A stretch of 64,000 nucleotides of DNA, from the NCBI GenBank assembly GCA_036768485.1, contig JAVLUZ010000145.1, positions 3,814,660 through 3,878,659 of the forward strand, read 5' to 3'. The translations under genes and the position numbers were made by a program. How positions within the stretch are numbered: position 1 is the stretch's first letter; every line of letters begins with the position of its first letter. This document shows positions 62,054 through 64,000 of this stretch, piece after piece. Below the pieces are notes generated by a model, which saw only the letters and a program-made list of their open reading frames with translations, was not told the DNA's origin and ran no database searches. The DNA comes from Mermis nigrescens. Taxonomy: Eukaryota > Nematoda > Enoplea > Mermithida > Mermithidae.

Positions 62054-64000
62054 GGTAGCGCCTTAGCGCGTACCTATAATATACTTGGGTACCCCCAACA
62101 CCTGTGCACCCCCTACAGCTATAACGGGACACTTCTGGAAGGTGCGGTTTTTTTTAAAAGGAAGATAATAAAAAAATTCGCTGCCCATGTTTTTTTGTTT
62201 TTCTTGAAACTTAAAATTGACTGTGTAAAGAAGGTGTAAAGTTTTTGTGTAACGTTATAACATAGGACAAATTTTGGGACCTTTTTACTGCGGCATGTGG
62301 ACAACTGAGTATTGATGACTCGAAGGATTGAACAGGATAGGATAATAGAGGGATGAATTCTACAGATGTCACTTTTTTTGTTTTTTGAAATTCGCATTAG
62401 TTATCGAACGGCAGTGTAAAGAGTGTGAAAATCTGGGGGTGAAAAAGCACTTTATGGTCGAGTTTTCAACCTTCCTATGTCCGATAATAACTCCGGTTAT
62501 GAGGTTTTTAAAATGTTTTCTGACAGAAATGTAGAGCGGATCAAGGGCTACATTCTGCATATAAGCAAAGTCTTCTATGCTCTATGGTGAGTTAGATCCT
62601 GGGGTTTAAAGTTTACACTCTAGTGGATGGTGTAAACGGATTTTAACTAAGATTTCTCTGCCAAATTTTTCCGCTTATGAGTCAGTGCAAATCGAAGACA
62701 GCACTAATAAAGTGCCTCACAGGGGCTAAACATCGCAGCAAACCGCATTTAAAAAACGCAATATTGAGTTATTTATGGGGGTGTAAAGTTCGAAATCAGA
62801 GGTAAAAAATGGGCGAAAAAACACGTTTTTTCCGAAGTTTGATTGATAAATCATACCAAATAATTTTTGCAACAGAATTTTGGCACACAGGAATGTACTA
62901 CGATTTAAAAGCTACAAATTGTACCAATCCGAATTTCTTTAAACTCAATGGGGAGTTCGGTACAGAATTTTAAAGTTTACAGTGTTCTAGATGATGGAAA
63001 ATACGTTTTTGTTGCGTTTTTTGTTCGCCACTATCTCCGTCCAGAAGTCGGGATAAGTCTAATAGAATAAAAATAAAGTGCTTCATATCGGGTGCATGTC
63101 AAAGCAAATTGTCTATACATTAATATTTAGCGAGTGTAAAGTCAAAAATTTGGAGTTTAAAATGCGTTTCTGTCTTGTTTTTTCTGCCTGCTTCTTCGGT
63201 TACGAGTCAGGGACACGTTTATCAAGTCTAGAAATGGACCAGGAACCAAATTTGATATGCCAGTCTGGCGCATATGTTTACACTCTACGGTGTTGTAAAG
63301 TAGTTTACACCAATTGTTAGTTTGCCCATAGAACATTATGTAGACTTAATTTTTTCATAAATATTAATCGTAATATCGGAACAATATCAAAATTACGAAT
63401 CTGACTAAAATCTTCTTTACACTAGGTGTTTACATGAAGTTTACACTACATATGTATTTATCTTCGTTTTTGAGCATTCCAGAAACCTAATTTTTTCTTG
63501 GAGTCTAGAAGTTTTCAAAGGATCAAATGTGAGACGTCACGTAGGCGCGTTTGTTTACATCCAACAGTGATGTAAAGTAGTTTACACTCATTGTTTATAT
63601 GTCCTCAGACCATTGTAGAGACATAATTTTTTCATGAATGTTGATCATAATATCCGAATAATTTTTTACACTGCATGTTAGCCTTTGTTCTAGAGCATTG
63701 CAAAAACCGAAATTTTTTCCTGAGATATAAAAATTTACAGGGAATGAAATATATACGTCAGTTGGGCGCGCTTGCTTACACTCAGCAGTATTGCAAAGTG
63801 GTTTAAACCTAATGTTTATTGTCTTTAAAACATTATGGACTCATTTTTAAATAAATGTTGAAAGTAATATGGGAGCAATATCAAAATTACGAATCCGACT
63901 AAAATATTCTTTACGCTATGTGTTTGTGTAAAGTTTACATTACGTGTTAACCTTAGTTCGATAGACTTGCAGAGACTTTGTAACTGAAGTCAAGAAATTT
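62054..64000. repeat. Degenerate GTGTAAAG/GTTTACAC tandem repeat, copy 2 (runs off window)
   Basis: A near-identical, same-orientation copy of 53,669-55,620, starting with GGTAGCGCCTTAGCGCGTACC and continuing to the window end. Differences are scattered single bases and small indels. High identity over 1.9 kb indicates recent duplication or transposition of the whole block. Confidence 0.85.

Noticed and set aside
54697..63320. 80-aa frames at 54,697 and 63,078 conserved between the two GTGTAAAG repeat copies
   Set aside because: The whole repeat is near-identical, so conservation of the frame carries no information. Changes include substitutions that alter the protein freely.

Overview
This window reads as AT-rich nuclear DNA of an arthropod, probably an insect. 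It has no bacterial gene organisation. Its one conserved gene is split by GT-AG introns, and most of the rest is transposon sequence: hAT-like non-autonomous elements with clean 8-bp target duplications, fold-back elements and a CR1-like LINE. The order of insect cannot be fixed from sequence alone.

Layout. 1-9,133 is a nest of hAT-like and fold-back elements. About 9,690-25,405 (copy A) and 33,706-53,598 (copy B) are two same-orientation copies of one segment. Each carries a complete seven-exon S-formylglutathione hydrolase (esterase D) gene with an 858-nt spliced frame, the G-H-S-M-G-G-H-G nucleophile elbow and the C-terminal Y-D-H histidine. Copy B has substitutions in otherwise conserved positions and has lost the AATAAA that follows copy A. 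Several transposons are in one copy only, so the other copy shows the empty site.

Between the copies, 29,977-33,861 holds a decayed run of minus-strand genes of Polinton/adintovirus type: an F54H12.2-like protein, an adenain-like protease and a structural-type protein, followed by a two-lobed TATA-binding-protein (TBP) homologue split by a 1.2-kb fold-back element. A second TBP homologue, continuous except for two nonsense codons, lies at 61,272-61,769. It is near another possible virus-type relic (about 57,650-58,550), a compact 137-aa gene with TATA box and poly(A) signal, and a GC-rich frame resembling the bacterial RNase A-like toxin domain.

53,669-56,340 and 62,054-64,000 are near-identical copies of a degenerate tandem repeat built on GTGTAAAG/GTTTACAC cores. 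A 763-bp element with identical 172-bp inverted arms lies at 56,768-57,530.

Main points of interest: TBP genes twice beside virus-type relics; a hAT insertion that duplicated a splice donor; hAT elements with distinct G-rich subterminal repeats; and a palindrome, GGCGCGAAGCGCC, scattered through many elements. All identities are by eye; no searches were run.
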